Source: a virus
Reading direction: 5' to 3' (one strand)
DNA: 64,000 nt
Virus record (IMG/VR): IMGVR_UViG_3300031524_000008
Coordinates: 1-64,000 of that record
Position numbers and translations under genes: made by a program. The notes under the pieces were generated by a model. It was given only the letters and a program-made list of their open reading frames with translations, did not search any database and was not told the DNA's origin. Positions 16,944 to 25,172 of the stretch are shown here, one piece after another (position 1 is the first letter of the stretch; every line of letters starts with the position of its first letter).

Positions 16944-17558
16944 TTAGATGTAGGGGTTAGCCATGATAGATTCCATTGTCCCCGTTGGCATGTCATCAAG
17001 AGTCTTTACAAAGCCACGTAACAATCTAAATGAATTAGGTATATACTCGTCTGGAATATCGTCGGTGTTTGCAATAAGGACTTTCGCTATTTTAGCTGCA
17101 TCAGCAGCGACCTTATGCGTTCGCTTCATATGAATATCGTGGCTCTTTGGCGTCCACGGTTTACCTAACCAGTCGTTGACAAGAATCTTTGAAAATAATT
17201 GAAACGTCATTATAAATTCTTCTTCATCGTCCGACCCAAACCATGTATCATCACCGTTATTAACACTATATGTTAATAAAGAAAACCTTTTGTCTGCGGG
17301 CGTCCGCGCACCAAATAATGGATGAAGAGAAGTTACATTAACAGAGTGCTTCAAAAGAATATCCGTGCTTGGTTTCTGAACGCTGCAAACATTAACTAGA
17401 TGCTTACCAGAGTTTTTCTGCCCCACTTCATCATAAGCTGAAATAGGCACCGCTAAGATAACAGAACCAGCATCATCTACAACATTGAATCCATAGTTAG
17501 GAAGCTCCCGCTTTAAGAAGCTGCCAAATGAACCGTCGCCTACTATCTGGATTTTCAT
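16944..17558 (-). CDS. tyrA: prephenate dehydrogenase-like protein, 204 aa
   Basis: N-terminal Rossmann start (IQIVGDGSFG), then NVCSVQKP and SLHPLFGARTP, which match the prephenate-binding part of TyrA. Next to a TrpC-like gene, so chorismate-derived aromatic metabolism is suggested. Shorter than usual. Confidence 0.65.
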   Translation of the reverse strand: MKIQIVGDGSFGSFLKRELPNYGFNVVDDAGSVILAVPISAYDEVGQKNSGKHLVNVCSVQKPSTDILLKHSVNVTSLHPLFGARTPADKRFSLLTYSVNNGDDTWFGSDDEEEFIMTFQLFSKILVNDWLGKPWTPKSHDIHMKRTHKVAADAAKIAKVLIANTDDIPDEYIPNSFRLLRGFVKTLDDMPTGTMESIMANPYI

Positions 17559-17560
17559 AA

Positions 17561-17878
17561 TTATTTCTTGGCGCGGAAGATTACTTTTTGTGCAATCTCG
17601 TACGCAAACACCATATCCTGATTATAATGAGTAATCGTGAAGTCCACGATTCTATTAATCTGAGCCTCGGTACATGCAATTCTTACTGGAATCATACGTT
17701 CAGCGACCAATTCTTTATTCTCTGGATTTATCCACTGGCCGCGAGCGACTCCCATAAGCGTGAGGCCACCGGAAATTTTTCGCACCACTTTGTCCCATTC
17801 TTGATGGTGCCTTTTCCTGACAGGCTTTCCGTTTCTTACGCAGGGGACGAGTATTTCCCACAGAGTTGTCTTTTTCAT
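17561..17878 (-). CDS. hypothetical protein, 105 aa
   Basis: Start at MKKTTLW. Mixed alpha/beta protein without a recognised family. Overlaps the gene upstream by 164 bp in another frame. Confidence 0.55.
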   Translation of the reverse strand: MKKTTLWEILVPCVRNGKPVRKRHHQEWDKVVRKISGGLTLMGVARGQWINPENKELVAERMIPVRIACTEAQINRIVDFTITHYNQDMVFAYEIAQKVIFRAKK

Positions 17879-18140
17879 ATCTCTTATTAACGCGAGCGTG
17901 TTCTTCTGGTGTAAACTGTTCCTCGAAAACACGATATACTTCTTTCATCGCGTTGTCTATTTTAGTTTGATAGCGTGCTATATTTATGATTGTTTCGATT
18001 GCATTAGCTCCGGGTTTATAATCGGCGGGAGGAAGAAAACCAATAGTATCCCAATGAAGACGCGTTAGCCTAGCTTTCTCGTTATCAACGCAATAACGAA
18101 TCAGCATTAAGGAATCAGATGAAAGAGTTTTAATGCCCAT
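17715..18140 (-). CDS. hypothetical protein, 141 aa, long overlap
   Basis: N-terminal 87 residues are ordinary and helical; the last 54 are Arg/Ser-rich and lie over the start of the next gene. Either a true overlapping tail or a gene whose original end was lost by a frameshift. Confidence 0.45.
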   Translation of the reverse strand: MGIKTLSSDSLMLIRYCVDNEKARLTRLHWDTIGFLPPADYKPGANAIETIINIARYQTKIDNAMKEVYRVFEEQFTPEEHARVNKRYEKDNSVGNTRPLRKKRKACQEKAPSRMGQSGAKNFRWPHAYGSRSRPVDKSRE

Positions 18141-18586
18141 TATTTATCTTCTACTTGTACAAGCATTTCAATAAAATTTTGCATGATTTCTTCGGCGGTT
18201 TCGGCATAACAATGCTGATTCAACCTAAGCCTGCATACTCCCCCTCGGCTGCTGTAAGTATATTCATAAACATCAAAAAGCATACCTTTAGAAAAAGTAT
18301 ATTCAAGTTTTGAGCCAAATGATATTTTAAATTCTGCATGTCCGTACGAATAGCATGGGGATTTACCTGCCACGGAGCCTCTATAAATAGATTGAAATTC
18401 CCTTAATAATTTATGAAGAGGCTCGAATTCAGTTTCTTTTTTTCTATTGTGTTTCTCTATTAAAATTTGTTGTTTTAGCCTTTTCGATTCAAGCTTATTA
18501 CGCATCGTTTCCAAGGATTCCGGTATGGAAACAAAAGGAATACGAATCTCTTCGGGTTCAGGTTTTGAAAATAGGAATTTAAACAT
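18140..18586 (-). CDS. hypothetical protein, 148 aa
   Basis: Start at MFKFLF, 6 bp after a TATTTT -10. Lys/Glu-rich helix (about 25-60), then a beta-rich C-terminal part. No family recognised. Confidence 0.55.
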   Translation of the reverse strand: MFKFLFSKPEPEEIRIPFVSIPESLETMRNKLESKRLKQQILIEKHNRKKETEFEPLHKLLREFQSIYRGSVAGKSPCYSYGHAEFKISFGSKLEYTFSKGMLFDVYEYTYSSRGGVCRLRLNQHCYAETAEEIMQNFIEMLVQVEDK

Positions 18587-18592
18587 AATTTG

Positions 18593-18620
18593 AAAATACA
18601 ATGTTTTCCTCGGGAGTCAA
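18593..18620 (-). promoter_or_regulatory. sigma70-like promoter
   Basis: TTGACT at 18620-18615, 16 bp, TATTTT at 18598-18593, 6 bp to ATG at 18586. Confidence 0.65.
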
Positions 18621-18624
18621 GCTT

Positions 18625-19083
18625 TTATTGCTCCCAAGGGAAGACCTTGAAGGGTACGGGTTTAGTTTTGATTGGCGAAACGTTCTTGAGATTTCCAATA
18701 GTAATATGGAATGGGCAACGAGGACGAGGAGGCAAGCCAAGCTCTACGCGAATTTCTTCAAGACGAGGGCATTTCACCACAAGCCAAAAATAAATATCGC
18801 TGCTACGAATCTCCGGGTCATACTCAAAAGGAATCACTTCCCCTTGATATTTTCGCCAAACAGATTCGTTCTTAGGGCGCTCGTATTTGCATACGGTGAC
18901 GTGAGCTTGCCAGATTGGGGTGTTCAAATTAACACGCAATTCACGCCGCACCCAAGCTTGATAATATTGAATTATCGAGTCGGGCGCGGTCAGCTTGCAC
19001 GCCCACGAAACTTCCTTGCGAGCCTTGAAATTAGCCCGCATAGGAGTTGGGTTGTAGATGAGTTTTCCGGTTGCGTTGAACAT
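18625..19083 (-). CDS. 2H phosphoesterase, possible anti-CBASS (Acb1-like), 152 aa
   Basis: Two HxTx motifs, AHVTVC near residue 60 and FHITIG near 125, define the 2H superfamily (2'-5' ligase-like, cyclic phosphodiesterases). Length and motif spacing resemble phage T4 gene 57B (Acb1), which degrades cyclic oligonucleotide signals of CBASS. That function is inferred only from motif and size. Own leaderless-type promoter. Confidence 0.65.
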   Translation of the reverse strand: MFNATGKLIYNPTPMRANFKARKEVSWACKLTAPDSIIQYYQAWVRRELRVNLNTPIWQAHVTVCKYERPKNESVWRKYQGEVIPFEYDPEIRSSDIYFWLVVKCPRLEEIRVELGLPPRPRCPFHITIGNLKNVSPIKTKPVPFKVFPWEQ

Positions 19084-19385
19084 CCCTCGACTGTAGAGGT
19101 TTTTATAGGGAAGTCAAGGGATTTTCTTATGGTATACTCGTCCATGTTCGTCTGCTCGACCCACCCCTTATCCTCAAGCTCCATTAGACCCTCTTGCACA
19201 CCGTACAAGCGGTCGGGTTGGTCTTCACGCTCTGCTGCCAATCCAGTATTTTCCATACAGCGGCCAACGAATTTGAAAGCGTCCGAAATATCAATATACT
19301 GTCCGTCGTCATTAGAGTACATAGCTAGTACCATCTTAGCATTCTCGGAAAGGGTATCGTACTCTTCTTGGGTCGCTTTAATCAT
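18990..19385 (-). CDS. hypothetical protein, 131 aa, overlaps 2H gene
   Basis: Winged-helix-like N-terminal 90 residues; the last 40 lie in another frame over the 2H gene and its promoter, and may be a dispensable extension. Function unknown. Confidence 0.45.
   Translation of the reverse strand: MIKATQEEYDTLSENAKMVLAMYSNDDGQYIDISDAFKFVGRCMENTGLAAEREDQPDRLYGVQEGLMELEDKGWVEQTNMDEYTIRKSLDFPIKTSTVEGCSTQPENSSTTQLLCGLISRLARKFRGRAS
19090..19117 (-). promoter_or_regulatory. sigma70-like promoter of the 2H gene
   Basis: TTGACT at 19117-19112, 16 bp, TACAGT at 19095-19090, 6 bp to ATG. Lies inside the upstream reading frame. Confidence 0.7.
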
Positions 19386-19396
19386 AAGACGTAGAT

Positions 19397-19684
19397 TTAT
19401 TTTTCCTGATAGTAAATATCACAATAGAATACCAAGTCGCAGTAATCTATCTTTGCAGGCGGAACTTCGGGAATATTTAGGTCATATATTTCGCCCTTAT
19501 ACTTTTCATAGCTCTCATAAGAATGACGCAGTACATGACGATAAACAGTCACGTTCTTGTCTCGCGACCACTCTACGATAGCATTTAAAACATCATTACA
19601 ACCATCTGTTGGCGCACCACTTAAAAGCCAATATCCGTGCGGTATTTTCTCGGCACGTTTAATTTCGATTGTGTCTTTATTCAT
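19397..19684 (-). CDS. hypothetical protein, 95 aa
   Basis: Small Tyr-rich protein, no domain recognised; 4-bp overlap with the receiver-like gene. Confidence 0.5.
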   Translation of the reverse strand: MNKDTIEIKRAEKIPHGYWLLSGAPTDGCNDVLNAIVEWSRDKNVTVYRHVLRHSYESYEKYKGEIYDLNIPEVPPAKIDYCDLVFYCDIYYQEK

Positions 19685-20070
19685 TTCTTGCTCCTGAATT
19701 CAGCATAATTCTTCAACAACCCATTAATATTGTCTGCTCCGCATGGGTTCTTCGTGTGGCATTGCCACTTAGGAGGGTCTAAATCATGGTCTATACAATA
19801 CTCTATAAGCCACTTCGCGCAACACATTCCTGTTTTTTCAGTAATGTTGTCATAATTGAATTGTGTATAGTTTGACTTTGCGCCTTCTTGATAATGCTCG
19901 TCAGCAAGGTCATGGTCAAACGAAATAAACTCAGGAAGGCCCATCGCTTCAATGGTACTTACGAAATCTTCGAAATTGCGTGCGACCACCCACATACCCT
20001 CGGGGAATGTTACCCAAGTAGTTTTGTCCATGGGACGTTCATCATCTAAGAAAATATTGTATGATAACAT
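19681..20070 (-). CDS. cREC-like receiver domain protein, 129 aa
   Basis: Starts at MLSYNIF. The LDDERP and FDHDLA motifs with a long helix (CAKWLIEYCIDH) match the phage cREC receiver-like family. Exact role unknown; usually found near nucleotide or RNA processing genes. Confidence 0.6.
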   Translation of the reverse strand: MLSYNIFLDDERPMDKTTWVTFPEGMWVVARNFEDFVSTIEAMGLPEFISFDHDLADEHYQEGAKSNYTQFNYDNITEKTGMCCAKWLIEYCIDHDLDPPKWQCHTKNPCGADNINGLLKNYAEFRSKK

Positions 20071-20071
20071 A

Positions 20072-20743
20072 TTATTGAATTTTACTCCTAAGTAAAGCAA
20101 CCTTCGAAGGGTCCAGATTAAAACAATCGGAACTTATACCTGTCGCAACTAAGAAATCATCAACCCATGGTAGGTACTGCTCAATATTGTCAGGCGTAAT
20201 ACCACTTGCGATTCCAATATGAGCGCGTAAGAATGCACCTTCGTAAATTTTTTTAATCTTATCTAACTCCGCAGCAATGCCTGTTCCATCGCCACTAGTC
20301 GTAACGACATCCATGAAATGCGCAGCTATATTTGCGCCCTGTAATAGATTTTTAACAGGCTTTTGGTACTTGAATGCGAAGCCTCCAAAATATTCTCCGC
20401 GCCATCCTGAGTTGATACGAACACGGTCATATAATTCCGCTCGTAGAGAATCGAATGTTCCGTCTTCGTTCTCTTCAATTCCGCCATCGTCGCACCATAA
20501 ACCCTGTACCCATGCAGGAACTTTAGTGAAAGCTTTTCCTGTCGGCAGGTCGAGCATATTGATACCTATCCAAAGGTCGGGATATTTCTGGTGTACCGCT
20601 TCCGCAATTTCTAAAAGCGTCGTAAACTTACGAGTATGATGAATAAGAAAAACACCATCAGCTTTCGCATCAACGGAAATTTGTATATTCTTCATAACTT
20701 GAAGAACGTCTTGAATATGAATTACTACGAAGAATCTTTTCAT
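20072..20743 (-). CDS. BtpA/SgcQ-like TIM-barrel protein, 223 aa
   Basis: The C-terminal pattern VVTTSGDGTG then GIASGITPDNIEQYL then a phosphate-binding loop (FLVATGI) is that of the BtpA family of TIM barrels. Substrate unknown; next to a phosphoglycerate-mutase-like phosphatase. Confidence 0.55.
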   Translation of the reverse strand: MKRFFVVIHIQDVLQVMKNIQISVDAKADGVFLIHHTRKFTTLLEIAEAVHQKYPDLWIGINMLDLPTGKAFTKVPAWVQGLWCDDGGIEENEDGTFDSLRAELYDRVRINSGWRGEYFGGFAFKYQKPVKNLLQGANIAAHFMDVVTTSGDGTGIAAELDKIKKIYEGAFLRAHIGIASGITPDNIEQYLPWVDDFLVATGISSDCFNLDPSKVALLRSKIQ

Positions 20744-21432
20744 GGGTTATATATGTATCCCCTATCTTCTCCATCCTCAATCAGACGGATGCTGCAATTC
20801 TTGGGATTTGGTTCTTTTTCAAACCATTCAGGAGATAGGTGCAACCATTGCATTACAAATGCCCTAATACTCAAACCATGGGCGACCACCACGATTGTAT
20901 TAATATCATGCTTCTTAGCGTCACGGTGAAACGTGCCGAAACACTGATGGACTCGTAATGCTACATCGAAGCGACTCTCACCCAATGGCATACGCGCCCA
21001 AAACCTACCCTCGAAGTCTTCCTGCTTTTTGTAATGAGCGTACTCATTTGGGTATTTATGTTGGATTTCACTAAGCTGACCTTCGTGAGACATACCATCG
21101 AACAATCCAAACTGTTGCTCAACCAGATGAATGTTCTCGCGGACATCATTAATACGGCTACATTTTGAACGTATTAGCTCGGCGGTTTGACGGGCTCGCT
21201 TATATGGGCTAACCCACATACGAATATGGTCATAGCTATTTATAAAATCTCTTGGATGGTACGGGTCATAGTTACCCCTAATCATAAAGAAGTCACGAAG
21301 AAACCGACCCGCTTCAAACGCTTGGTCTTCTCCCTTACAAGATAGACCGATAGCATGGTCCGCAGTTGTAGTGTGAACCAGTTTGTTCTGGTTAGCTTCG
21401 GACTCGCCGTGACGTACTAATAGGATTTTCAT
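20740..21432 (-). CDS. histidine phosphatase (PGM-like), 230 aa
   Basis: LVRHGESEAN at the N-terminus with catalytic His 8, SPYKRARQT near 80 and VVAHGLSIR near 178 give the full histidine-phosphatase site. Substrate not predictable. Overlaps both neighbours by 4 bp. Confidence 0.8.
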   Translation of the reverse strand: MKILLVRHGESEANQNKLVHTTTADHAIGLSCKGEDQAFEAGRFLRDFFMIRGNYDPYHPRDFINSYDHIRMWVSPYKRARQTAELIRSKCSRINDVRENIHLVEQQFGLFDGMSHEGQLSEIQHKYPNEYAHYKKQEDFEGRFWARMPLGESRFDVALRVHQCFGTFHRDAKKHDINTIVVVAHGLSIRAFVMQWLHLSPEWFEKEPNPKNCSIRLIEDGEDRGYIYNP

Positions 21433-22673
21433 ATGAGGTTGTATCCTCCGGTCTTCTTTTCCAACTCGAAGTTACGGTCGATGAAATTGATAACCTCCTG
21501 CGGGTCTATATCGCGATTGAACACGATGTTAGGACCGTGCCTATCAAGATAGACAGCTTTCAAGTTACCAAACTGCGCCAAGCCGCTTGAGGTATTCTTA
21601 CCGCACTCGTGGCTACCGCACTCCACTTCGCGCTGTGAGCGAATAGGAATTGCATCAGGAGCGTCAGACTTGAGCGGAGAATGGAAGTGTACGATACAAT
21701 CCATACCTTCATGCTCTCTAAATACTCTGCGTTGCGACTGCCCACCAACAGAAGGCTTCGCGCCATAAGCAATAACAGTATCGGGACCATCGGTTACGAC
21801 CTTTACAAGGCCAACCTTATCCAAATCATTAAAGTTACTCTTACGGATACTGGTAAGGAATGTATTATCGTTTACCTTGACAGCGAAGTGTCCGACCGTA
21901 GAGTTATTGAATGGCTTGTAAGCCCTTCGTGAGATACAATAATCGACTACGTTACGAAGTGACGAAGGTACTTCTGGAGAATTCCAAGGCACTGCTTCGC
22001 CAGCGACAACGGTTGACTGTGTAAACGTCAAGTGGCTACGGAGCCACGCCATTTCAACAAGGCCAGCCAAAACTTCATCTCTGTCTTGAGTTTCATGGTA
22101 TGCTGCTTCCTCGGGGGTAATGACCATGTTCCAGCATGTTTTTACGTCGTTGACCAACACAAGGTTAGAGCTAGAAGTTTTAAGAAGCTTCAACCCTTTT
22201 AGGTACATTTCTTCCCTACTAGCACCACTGGTGGTCTTGAAAGATACGAGGAAAATATCTTTGCGGGTCTTACGGATACTATTTACGACCTTCGCGGTGG
22301 GGCGCAAATCCATAAGATAATTGCTATCAGAACCCAATCGAGGTTCATATTTACCGCTGTTACTTATCCCAAGAGTTCCTTCGAAATCCACCATAGCTAC
22401 GTTAAAGAAAACAATCTTCGTGAGAGGATTGGCGATAACTTCTTTCACACGTTCCGCAACGTTATCATTTGTCACGAGCTTGGAACTGGCATCTGCCATT
22501 TTGGTTAAATGCAAAACAGCGGTCAAATTTCTGTATTTGACCTCTGACTCAAAAAGGTTGACAATACTCCTTGCCGTGCTTCCGAACGCTGGTGCGGCCA
22601 GAGCAAGGTGCGTACGAACATATGAGAATGTACCGCCTCCGAAAATGTGGACCTGTTTGTTGAGCTTATTCAT
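21429..22673 (-). CDS. CoaB-like / class II aldolase fusion, 414 aa
   Basis: N-terminal 200 residues resemble phosphopantothenoylcysteine synthetase: HIFGGGTFSYV, FFNVAMVDFEG, LRPTAKVV, VSFKTTSG and LVLVNDV. Residues about 240-400 look like a class II aldolase/adducin domain with VHFHSP as metal ligands. Not a combination I recognise from a known enzyme. Confidence 0.6.
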   Translation of the reverse strand: MNKLNKQVHIFGGGTFSYVRTHLALAAPAFGSTARSIVNLFESEVKYRNLTAVLHLTKMADASSKLVTNDNVAERVKEVIANPLTKIVFFNVAMVDFEGTLGISNSGKYEPRLGSDSNYLMDLRPTAKVVNSIRKTRKDIFLVSFKTTSGASREEMYLKGLKLLKTSSSNLVLVNDVKTCWNMVITPEEAAYHETQDRDEVLAGLVEMAWLRSHLTFTQSTVVAGEAVPWNSPEVPSSLRNVVDYCISRRAYKPFNNSTVGHFAVKVNDNTFLTSIRKSNFNDLDKVGLVKVVTDGPDTVIAYGAKPSVGGQSQRRVFREHEGMDCIVHFHSPLKSDAPDAIPIRSQREVECGSHECGKNTSSGLAQFGNLKAVYLDRHGPNIVFNRDIDPQEVINFIDRNFELEKKTGGYNLI

Positions 22674-23167
22674 CTGTGATATATTGTGAATTCCACTTTA
22701 GGACACTTTTTTAATTCTGCAAGCAAAAACGGTTGCAAAAGTTCTTTGTATCCAGCTTCCGAATCAGCGGGCCAGTAATCACCCCACTGCGTAAACTCCG
22801 CTCCTCTCCCTCCATTCTTAGAGCCGATACGTGGAAGTGCCACGCTATGAACAGGTAGCCGACCATCCGTTATAGAATTTATCAGATTCCGTATGGAAAT
22901 CTTAGCCCACGGCAAACGAATCCGATGGCGAAAATTGTTTTTTACAGCTAAATTTGCTAGGTAATATTCGCCCTCTTTGTAAATCCAACAGTCACCAACC
23001 GCTATTTCTCCTTCGTTACAAAGCCTTTTGTACTCTTTGTACATTTGTGGATGCCTGTTCTTAAATTCTAAAGCAATACCCGCGCCCATCGCGCCAACAC
23101 AATTAATTGTATTAACATAGCAATCATGTTGGTGTTCGAACATATCTCCGTTAACAAATCTGACCAT
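22670..23167 (-). CDS. macrodomain protein, 165 aa
   Basis: Macro motifs are clear: GDMFEHQHDCYVNTIN (ADP-ribose pocket, residues 7-22) and GAMGAGIALEF. Closest in outline to DarG/ALC1-type macrodomains, which remove ADP-ribose from DNA or protein. Could reverse the PARP-like enzyme at 12.5-13.8 kb or a host ADP-ribosylating defence. Confidence 0.85.
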   Translation of the reverse strand: MVRFVNGDMFEHQHDCYVNTINCVGAMGAGIALEFKNRHPQMYKEYKRLCNEGEIAVGDCWIYKEGEYYLANLAVKNNFRHRIRLPWAKISIRNLINSITDGRLPVHSVALPRIGSKNGGRGAEFTQWGDYWPADSEAGYKELLQPFLLAELKKCPKVEFTIYHR

Positions 23168-23645
23168 GTTTCCTCCCGTATGATGCTTTCAGAGCGGCGA
23201 CGATATGAGGCTTCGGCAGACCTGTTTCGTAAAAGTCTTTAGGCAGCTTCGCTCCGTATATTTCGTGCAAAGCTAAAGCGATAGAGGGGCTGCGAGAAAC
23301 GCCTGCGCTACAGTGAACGACAAACCTATCAACGCCAATCGCTATACAATTATCAACGAAACTGATAATTTCATCAGCGTCCGCATCACTAATTGCTTTC
23401 ACAGTCTTTCCGCGTACCGCTCCATAGAGTTCCTCATCTGGATATGTAAAACTCTTCTCTTCCTCCATAAACATACAACGTAGAAAAGGAATTTTACGAT
23501 ATTCAATATTGAGATGTTCGAGCTTCAAAGGAAGCCCATCGAACCAAGCATAACAAGAAATAATTGCAGACGTATCTGAAATAACGCTGCTGAACGCAGG
23601 GTCTTCAAGTACGTATCTAGGTAATGCGATGGTTTTTAAACTCAT
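23151..23645 (-). CDS. dual-specificity/tyrosine phosphatase, 164 aa
   Basis: Active-site loop HCSAGVSRS near residue 119 (Cx5R) with a preceding general-acid Asp region. Overlaps the macrodomain gene start by 17 bp. Confidence 0.8.
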   Translation of the reverse strand: MSLKTIALPRYVLEDPAFSSVISDTSAIISCYAWFDGLPLKLEHLNIEYRKIPFLRCMFMEEEKSFTYPDEELYGAVRGKTVKAISDADADEIISFVDNCIAIGVDRFVVHCSAGVSRSPSIALALHEIYGAKLPKDFYETGLPKPHIVAALKASYGRKHGQIC

Positions 23646-23653
23646 AAGGTGTT

Positions 23654-24023
23654 AGTTCTTTTAAATCAGCAGCCGTAGCCGCGTTCCTGCTTTATCCCTA
23701 CATTTGACTGAACTTCTTTCGAAGCCCGCAGTTTGCCAACACTGCCGCCTCAACCCGATTCGCATTTAGGACGATTACTATTGAATCTGTTTGAGTTGAA
23801 CCTAACTTGTAGTATTAGCGAGCATCCCGGTTTATCCACTGTAACGTATTACAGCAACCTCTACGTCAGCTTTGTTAATGACTGATTTCGGCCCGTTTGC
23901 ATTTATGCTCTCCTATCGTCTCGTCTGGTTACGCGAACTTTCTCACCTTACAGGGCTCTCAGTTTCGTACGGACAACTGGTAACTGCAATGCGCGTAGAG
24001 TCGCTTACTGATTTAAAAGAACT
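23654..24023 (-). ncRNA. 370-nt structured RNA closed by 16-bp terminal stem
   Basis: No gene on either strand. The ends are a perfect 16-bp inverted repeat (AGTTCTTTTAAATCAG and its complement). A sigma70-type promoter at 24030-24057 places the transcription start exactly at the first base of that stem. The inside is rich in short hairpins. I do not recognise the class; no tmRNA, 6S or RNase P signatures seen. Confidence 0.65.
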
Positions 24024-24027
24024 ATCA

Positions 24028-24321
24028 CTACTTTACAATGGTTTCTAAATTTGTCAACAGATTTTTTAATTCATCCATCGTCATAGGCTTTTCGAACGCT
24101 GGCTCACCATCTTCAATCCTCTGCACCGTTCTGTCCAATTCGCTATTGAGAAATTTCAGCATCCACTTGCGGTCAAACGTTTTATCGACCATTCCTTTTA
24201 CCAGAAAACCTAGCAATTCAGGCTCGACGCCACAATTTTCTATGGTCAGTTTGCGTTTCTTCATCGCTCCCTTAAAATCGTTCAAGAGGATGTTGGAGAT
24301 TGGTTTAGCGTAGCTATTCAT
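24028..24321 (-). CDS. hypothetical protein, 97 aa
   Basis: Starts at MNSYAKP, overlapping the HNH stop by 8 bp. Helical, no family recognised. Its end contains the promoter of the structured RNA downstream. Confidence 0.5.
   Translation of the reverse strand: MNSYAKPISNILLNDFKGAMKKRKLTIENCGVEPELLGFLVKGMVDKTFDRKWMLKFLNSELDRTVQRIEDGEPAFEKPMTMDELKNLLTNLETIVK
24030..24057 (-). promoter_or_regulatory. promoter of the 370-nt RNA
   Basis: TTGACA at 24057-24052, 16 bp, TAAAGT at 24035-24030; start predicted at 24023. Confidence 0.7.
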
Positions 24322-24646
24322 CAAGTTCTTTTCTAGCCGCTTCCTCAGCTTTGGCACGAGTAGAACCTATTAAAGCATACAGGTCATTAGGGTAAAATCC
24401 TTCATCTACCGGCTTGTTACGATGAAAATCCTCAGCTTTATCATGGTGTTTTGGACAAAGTGTTATCCCGTTTTCCTTAACGTAACCTCCTCCAAATATT
24501 TCATTTCGGTCTGTAATATGGTGAACTTCCAAATTTTGGCATTCAGTAATAGGCACCATACAAATTTTACATTTGTGTCCATCACGTTCGTAAACGTGTT
24601 TACGAAATCTTTCTCTGATTTGTCGCTTTGATAATTTCCACGCCAT
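24314..24646 (-). CDS. HNH endonuclease, 110 aa
   Basis: CKIC, VHHITDR and LCPKHH make a compact HNH motif (residues 25-70). Ends in TAG. Its ATG lies 2 nt after the CCA end of the suppressor tRNA, with no room for a ribosome site after 3' processing. Confidence 0.8.
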   Translation of the reverse strand: MAWKLSKRQIRERFRKHVYERDGHKCKICMVPITECQNLEVHHITDRNEIFGGGYVKENGITLCPKHHDKAEDFHRNKPVDEGFYPNDLYALIGSTRAKAEEAARKELDE

Positions 24647-24648
24647 AT

Positions 24649-24723
24649 TGGTGCTTCGTTAGGAATTCGAATCCTAATTCTGAGTTTTAGAGACTCGTGT
24701 ATTACCGATTATACGAACGAAGC
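24649..24723 (-). tRNA. tRNA-Sup(CTA), amber suppressor
   Basis: Clean cloverleaf: acceptor 7/7 bp, discriminator A, CCA encoded. Anticodon loop CTCTAAA gives CUA, which reads the UAG stop. It has the universal elbow (G18-G19, TTCGAAT), unlike most tRNAs in the array at 28.5-41 kb. Anticodon stem has one C27/A43 mismatch. The amino acid cannot be read from the sequence. Confidence 0.88.
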
Positions 24724-24724
24724 A

Positions 24725-25165
24725 TTAACTTCTGCAAGTTTTACAGGTATTTTTATTTTTGTCAAGGTAAACTTTTTCGACAAAAGCGTACGTACCTTCA
24801 ATCAACTGTAACCCCTTAATCATCCCAAACGGAAACCAGCGCCACGAATTATGTTTGTGCTTTTCAATCCACTGAGGCTCCTCGCCGGGATGTAATTCTA
24901 AATGAAACAAAACACAACTCTCGCAATCCGTATCGTAGATGTTATTGCCAAGTTCATTAAGGCGAGCGGGATGCGGCGTAAGACCAGTCTCTTCTTTCAA
25001 TTCTCGCAAAGCAATTTGCAGATGCGTTTCCTCTGGAGAATCCTCGCGACCACCGGGATACTGCCAATAACCACTAAACATTTCAGTATTCGTGCGCTGA
25101 GACAAACAAAATAGACCTCCTCGGGTGAGGATTACAGCGGCAGTTTTTCCTAGGCGGCGTTTCAT
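24725..25165 (-). CDS. Nudix hydrolase, 146 aa
   Basis: Complete Nudix box from GGREDSPEE to RELKEETGL (residues 39-63). MutT-like outline (VILTRGGLFCLSQR start). Hydrolyses a nucleoside diphosphate derivative; given the NAD/ADP-ribose theme, ADP-ribose is possible but not shown. Promoter upstream. Confidence 0.8.
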   Translation of the reverse strand: MKRRLGKTAAVILTRGGLFCLSQRTNTEMFSGYWQYPGGREDSPEETHLQIALRELKEETGLTPHPARLNELGNNIYDTDCESCVLFHLELHPGEEPQWIEKHKHNSWRWFPFGMIKGLQLIEGTYAFVEKVYLDKNKNTCKTCRS

Positions 25166-25172
25166 TTTCTCG

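Noticed and set aside
18601-19581. 326-codon plus-strand frame
   Set aside because: Antisense to the 2H phosphoesterase and neighbours; its translation looks like low-information antisense sequence.
23654-24023. tmRNA or RNase P RNA
   Set aside because: No tRNA-like ends, tag frame or RNase P conserved blocks seen.
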